DNA from: Streptomyces radicis
GTDB taxonomy: Bacteria; Actinomycetota; Actinomycetes; Streptomycetales; Streptomycetaceae
NCBI RefSeq assembly: GCF_003626575.1
Contig: NZ_RBDY01000017.1
Location: forward strand, 78,308-142,307
Direction of reading: 5' to 3'
DNA: 64,000 nt
Below, in pieces: positions 60,966-64,000 of this stretch. Numbering within the stretch: position 1 is the first letter of the stretch; each line of letters starts with the position of its first letter. Made by a program: the position numbers and the translations under genes. The notes beneath the pieces are model-generated. The model was not told where the DNA came from. It saw nothing but the letters and a program-made list of their open reading frames with translations, and did not search any database.

Positions 60966-61865
60966 ATGGCTTCGACCTCCACTCCGCAGACCCCCTTCGG
61001 GCGGGTCTTGACCGCCATGGTCACGCCATTCACGGCGGACGGCGCCCTCGACACGGACGGCGCCCAGCGGCTCGCCACCCACCTCGTGGACGCGGGCAAC
61101 GACGGCCTGATCGTCAACGGCACCACCGGCGAGTCCCCGACCACGAGCGACGCGGAGAAATCACGGCTGGTACGCGCCGTGGTCGAGGCCGTCGGCGATC
61201 GCGCGCACGTCGTCGCGGGGGTCGGCACCAACGACACACGGCACTCCATCGAGCTGGCCGAGGCCGCCGAGGGCGCCGGAGCCCATGGGCTCCTCACCGT
61301 CACCCCGTACTACAACAAGCCCCCGCAGGAGGGCCTTTACCAGCACTTCACCGCGATCGCGGACGCCACAGGGCTGCCGGTGATGCTCTACGACATCCCG
61401 GGGCGCAGCGGAGTGCCGATCAACACCGAGACGATGGTCCGCCTCGCCGACCACCCCCGCATCGTCGCCAACAAGGACGCCAAGGGCGACCTCGGCCGCG
61501 CCAGCTGGGCCATCGCCACGACCGGCCTCGCCTGGTACTCGGGCGACGACATGCTCAACCTCCCGCTGCTGTCCGTCGGCGCCGTGGGCTTCGTCTCCGT
61601 CGTCGGCCACGTCGTGACCCCCGAGCTGCGCGCCCTCGTGGACGCCCACACCAGCGGCGACGTCGCCAAGGCGACCGAGATCCACCAGAAGCTCCTGCCG
61701 GTCTTCACCGGCATGTTCCGCACCCAGGGCGTCATCACCTCCAAGGCCGCCCTCGCCTTCCAGGGCCTGCCCGGCGGCCCGCTGCGCCTTCCCCTCGTCG
61801 GCCTCGGCCCCGAGGAGACCGAGCAGCTGAAGCGGGATCTCGCCGCCGGCGGGGTACAGAACTGA
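60966..61865 (+). CDS. dapA: 4-hydroxy-tetrahydrodipicolinate synthase
   Basis: A 299-residue TIM-barrel aldolase joining pyruvate and aspartate semialdehyde, the first step of the DAP/lysine branch. NGTTGESPT binds substrate, VTPYYNKPPQEGLYQHF and LYDIPGRSGV are conserved, and the Schiff-base Lys is in VANKDAKGD (about residue 170). The ATG at 60966 (MASTSTPQT) is taken; a GTG three codons upstream is possible. It is placed between thyX and rnj, the order I remember for streptomycetes. Confidence 0.95.
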   Translation: MASTSTPQTPFGRVLTAMVTPFTADGALDTDGAQRLATHLVDAGNDGLIVNGTTGESPTTSDAEKSRLVRAVVEAVGDRAHVVAGVGTNDTRHSIELAEAAEGAGAHGLLTVTPYYNKPPQEGLYQHFTAIADATGLPVMLYDIPGRSGVPINTETMVRLADHPRIVANKDAKGDLGRASWAIATTGLAWYSGDDMLNLPLLSVGAVGFVSVVGHVVTPELRALVDAHTSGDVAKATEIHQKLLPVFTGMFRTQGVITSKAALAFQGLPGGPLRLPLVGLGPEETEQLKRDLAAGGVQN

Positions 61866-61940
61866 GAACACACGAACGTTGCCCGCGCGCCACGCACCAC
61901 CGCGCCGGGTGATAACTGAATACCGACCAGTGCACACAGT

Positions 61941-61988
61941 CACGCGCGCCATGCTGCCCCCGTACGACGGGGGCAGGTGGCGCGCGTG
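61941..61988 (+). promoter_or_regulatory. Long hairpin in the rnj leader
   Basis: An outer 11-bp stem (61941-61951 with 61978-61988) and an inner 10-bp stem (61954-61963 with 61967-61976) with a 3-base loop form one 48-base stem-loop. It ends about 4 bases before the AGGAGAG ribosome-binding site and 14 bases before the rnj TTG start, so it could affect message processing or translation; it could also be the dapA terminator. Confidence 0.7.
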
Positions 61989-62002
61989 GTCAGGAGAGTC
62001 TC

Positions 62003-63688
62003 TTGAGTCATCCGCACCCAGAACTCGGCCGTCCGCCGAGGCTTCCTGAGGGTGGCCTACGCGTTACCCCGCTCGGCGGCCTGGGCGAGATCGGCCGCAA
62101 CATGACCGTCTTCGAATACGGCGGACGGCTGCTGATCGTCGACTGCGGCGTGCTCTTCCCCGAGCAGGAACAACCCGGAATCGATCTGATTCTGCCGGAC
62201 TTCAGCTCGATCAAGACACGCCTCGACGACATCGACGGCATCGTCCTCACCCATGGCCACGAGGACCACATCGGCGGCGTTCCCTTTCTGCTCCGTGAGA
62301 AGCCGGACATCCCGCTGATCGGCTCCAAGCTCACCCTCGCCCTTCTCGAGGCCAAGCTCCAGGAGCACCGCATCCGCCCCTACACGCTCGAGGTGCGCGA
62401 GGGCCACCGCGAGCGGATCGGGCCGTTCGACTGCGAGTTCGTCTCGGTCAACCACTCGATCCCCGACGCGCTCGCCGTCGCCATCCGCACCCCCGCGGGC
62501 CTCGCCGTGCACACCGGCGACTTCAAGATGGACCAGCTGCCGCTCGACGGCCGCCTCACCGACCTGCGCGCGTTCGCCCGCCTCGGCGAGGAGGGCATCG
62601 ACCTGCTGCTCGCCGACTCGACCAACGCCGAGGTCCCCGGCTTCGTCCCGCCCGAGCGCGAGATCTCCGGCGTGCTGCGCCAGGTCTTCGCCCGCGCGGA
62701 GAAGCGCATCATCGTGGCCAGCTTCGCCAGCCATGTGCACCGCATCCAGCAGATCGTCGACGCGGCCCACGAACACGGCCGCCGCATCGCGTTCGTCGGC
62801 CGCTCGATGGTCCGCAACATGGGCATCGCCCGCGACCTCGGCTACCTCCGCGTGCCCGCCGGACTCGTCGTGGACGTCAAGGCGCTCGACGACCTGGCCG
62901 ACCGCGAGGTCGTCCTCGTCTGCACCGGCTCCCAGGGTGAGCCGATGGCGGCGTTGTCGCGCATGGCCAACCGCGACCACCAGATCAGGATCGTGGAGGG
63001 CGACACGGTGATCCTCGCCTCCTCCCTGATCCCGGGCAACGAGAACGCCGTCTACCGCGTGATCAACGGCCTGACCCGGTGGGGCGCCAACGTCGTCCAC
63101 AAGGGCAACGCCAAGGTCCACGTCTCAGGACACGCCTCCGCGGGCGAGCTGTTGTACTTCTACAACATCTGCCGGCCGAAGAACCTCATGCCGGTGCACG
63201 GCGAATGGCGCCATCTGCGCGCCAACGCCGAGCTCGGCGCGGCGACCGGCGTCCCCGCCGAGCGCATCGTCATCGCGGAGGACGGCGTCGTCGTCGACCT
63301 GGTCGACGGCAAGGCGAAGATCGCGGGCAAGGTCCAGGCCGGGTACGTGTACGTGGACGGCCTTTCGGTCGGCGACATCACCGAGTCAAGCCTGAAGGAC
63401 CGTCGGATCCTGGGCGACGAGGGCTTCATCACCGTCTTCATCGTGGTGGACAGCAGCACCGGCAAGATCGTGAGCGGCCCGAGCATCCACTCGCGGGGCT
63501 CCGGCATCGAGGACTCCGACTTCGCCGATGTCATCCCCAAGATCGACGAGGTCCTGGCCAAGTCCGCCCAGGACGGCGTGGTCGAGCCCCGCCAACTCCA
63601 GCAGCTGGTACGGCGAACGGTCGGCAAGTGGGTCTCGGACACCTACCGCCGACGCCCGATGATCATGCCCGTGGTCATGGACGTCTGA
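62003..63688 (+). CDS. rnj: Ribonuclease J
   Basis: A 561-residue metallo-beta-lactamase/beta-CASP ribonuclease with 5'-3' exonuclease and endonuclease activity on RNA. The zinc motif HGHEDH is at residues 84-89; beta-CASP landmarks include TGDFKMD, ADSTNAE, ASFASHVHRIQQ and GHASAGEL, and the C-terminal domain ends YRRRPMIMPVVMDV. Length normal; there is no long basic N-terminal extension of the mycobacterial kind. TTG start with AGGAGAG six bases upstream; the strong leader hairpin precedes it. It is the last protein gene before the rRNA operon. Confidence 0.95.
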   Translation: MSHPHPELGRPPRLPEGGLRVTPLGGLGEIGRNMTVFEYGGRLLIVDCGVLFPEQEQPGIDLILPDFSSIKTRLDDIDGIVLTHGHEDHIGGVPFLLREKPDIPLIGSKLTLALLEAKLQEHRIRPYTLEVREGHRERIGPFDCEFVSVNHSIPDALAVAIRTPAGLAVHTGDFKMDQLPLDGRLTDLRAFARLGEEGIDLLLADSTNAEVPGFVPPEREISGVLRQVFARAEKRIIVASFASHVHRIQQIVDAAHEHGRRIAFVGRSMVRNMGIARDLGYLRVPAGLVVDVKALDDLADREVVLVCTGSQGEPMAALSRMANRDHQIRIVEGDTVILASSLIPGNENAVYRVINGLTRWGANVVHKGNAKVHVSGHASAGELLYFYNICRPKNLMPVHGEWRHLRANAELGAATGVPAERIVIAEDGVVVDLVDGKAKIAGKVQAGYVYVDGLSVGDITESSLKDRRILGDEGFITVFIVVDSSTGKIVSGPSIHSRGSGIEDSDFADVIPKIDEVLAKSAQDGVVEPRQLQQLVRRTVGKWVSDTYRRRPMIMPVVMDV

Positions 63689-63711
63689 CCCCCTCGCACG
63701 CTCCATCTGGC

Positions 63712-63747
63712 AGCGGAGCGCCAGGATTTGCATCCAGGCGCTCCGCT
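63712..63747 (+). terminator. Terminator hairpin after rnj
   Basis: A perfect 11-bp arm (AGCGGAGCGCC with GGCGCTCCGCT), one A-A mismatch, then four more pairs (GGAT with ATCC) around a TTGC loop. It lies 24 bp after the rnj stop. A candidate rRNA promoter overlaps it. Confidence 0.8.
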
Positions 63748-63757
63748 CCAGTACGTT
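63728..63757 (+). promoter_or_regulatory. Candidate 16S rRNA operon promoter
   Basis: TTGCAT (63728-63733), 18-bp spacer, TACGTT (63752-63757); transcription would start near 63764, about 160 bases before mature 16S. The -35 begins in the loop of the rnj terminator hairpin. This is the best match I see between rnj and 16S, but others may lie inside rnj. Confidence 0.45.
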
Positions 63758-63825
63758 TACGACACCGCCGCAACGGGAAGCCGAGGTCGGCGGCCGGAGG
63801 CGCCCTTCATGGGAGCGTCCGTTCC

Positions 63826-63855
63826 TTGAGAACTCAACAGCGTGCCAAAAGTCAA
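63826..63855 (+). promoter_or_regulatory. rRNA leader antitermination (boxA-type) segment
   Basis: TTGAGAACTCAACAG followed by CGTGCCAAAAGTCAA is the conserved actinobacterial rRNA leader element, which also recurs in 16S-23S spacers. It is thought to recruit Nus factors and aid processing. Confidence 0.75.
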
Positions 63856-63924
63856 TGCCAGTTGATTGATTGAGAAGTATGTTCAGCGAGAATCTGTTCT
63901 CGGTGGATTGCTTGGTTTGAAGCA

Positions 63925-64000
63925 TTCACGGAGAGTTTGATCCTGGCTCAGGACGAACGCTGGCGGCGTGCTTAACACATGCAAGTCGAACGATGATCCG
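63925..64000 (+). rRNA. rrs: 16S ribosomal RNA, 5' end (partial)
   Basis: TTCACGGAGAGTTTGATCCT marks the universal 5' end of bacterial 16S rRNA, followed by the GGCTCAGGACGAACGCTGGC segment and ACATGCAAGTCGAACGATG. The last part is of the Streptomyces type at the start of variable region V1. The gene runs out of the window, so 23S and 5S genes would follow to the right. Confidence 0.97.

Noticed and set aside
1..64000. tRNA genes or insertion sequences
   Set aside because: No cloverleaf with a TTCGA-type T-loop and no transposase or terminal inverted repeats were seen, though reading by eye could miss one.

Overview
The window is high-GC actinobacterial chromosome, most likely Streptomyces or a close relative. 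Reasons: almost every gene has G or C at third codon positions, many starts are GTG, and the gene content and order from dxr to rnj match what I remember of the Streptomyces core chromosome. The last 76 bases are the start of a 16S rRNA gene with a Streptomyces-type leader. No tRNA, CRISPR array, insertion sequence or replication origin was seen.

Region 1 (1-20.9 kb) looks accessory or variable. It holds a VirD4/TraG-like ATPase, a PucR regulator with an aldehyde dehydrogenase, and a TRM11-like RNA methyltransferase. Next comes a compact carbohydrate locus: a GH3 enzyme facing left; a solute-binding lipoprotein, two ABC permeases, a GH42 beta-galactosidase and a GH12 endoglucanase facing right; and a LacI-family repressor. 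Four near-identical palindromes with the core GAAGCGCTTC lie in the GH3/transporter promoter region and next to the repressor gene, so the locus can be read as one regulon. The transporter has no ATPase of its own. After it come an acyl-CoA dehydrogenase, a small membrane protein, a DUF397 protein and a methyltransferase.

Region 2 (21.1-39.3 kb) is core. A MinD/ParA-like ATPase with a long Pro/Gln-rich N-terminus converges on a leftward block: ribF, truB, rbfA, ylxP, infB, ylxR, nusA and rimP (transcribed in the reverse of that order). A rightward trio follows (lipoprotein, ferritin-like DUF4439 protein, degenerate aminoglycoside-kinase-like protein). Then a leftward block runs dxr, rseP, ispG, DUF4081 acetyltransferase, with a further GNAT gene. 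This stretch appears inverted relative to the S. coelicolor order I remember, which separates the MinD-like gene from the rest of the type VII secretion locus.

Region 3 (39.3-53.5 kb) is a type VII (ESX) secretion system: an unknown protein, eccE, eccB, a mycosin, an accessory trio of lower GC3 (helical protein with YxxxD, WXG/Gly-Pro-rich protein, second mycosin), two WXG100 proteins, eccC and eccD. No eccA was seen.

Region 4 (53.6-64 kb) is core, mostly rightward: rpsO, pnp, an M16 peptidase, dapB, small membrane proteins, thyX, dapA and rnj, then the 16S rRNA gene. Several strong hairpins lie in leaders and spacers. One between rnj and the rRNA overlaps a candidate rRNA promoter.
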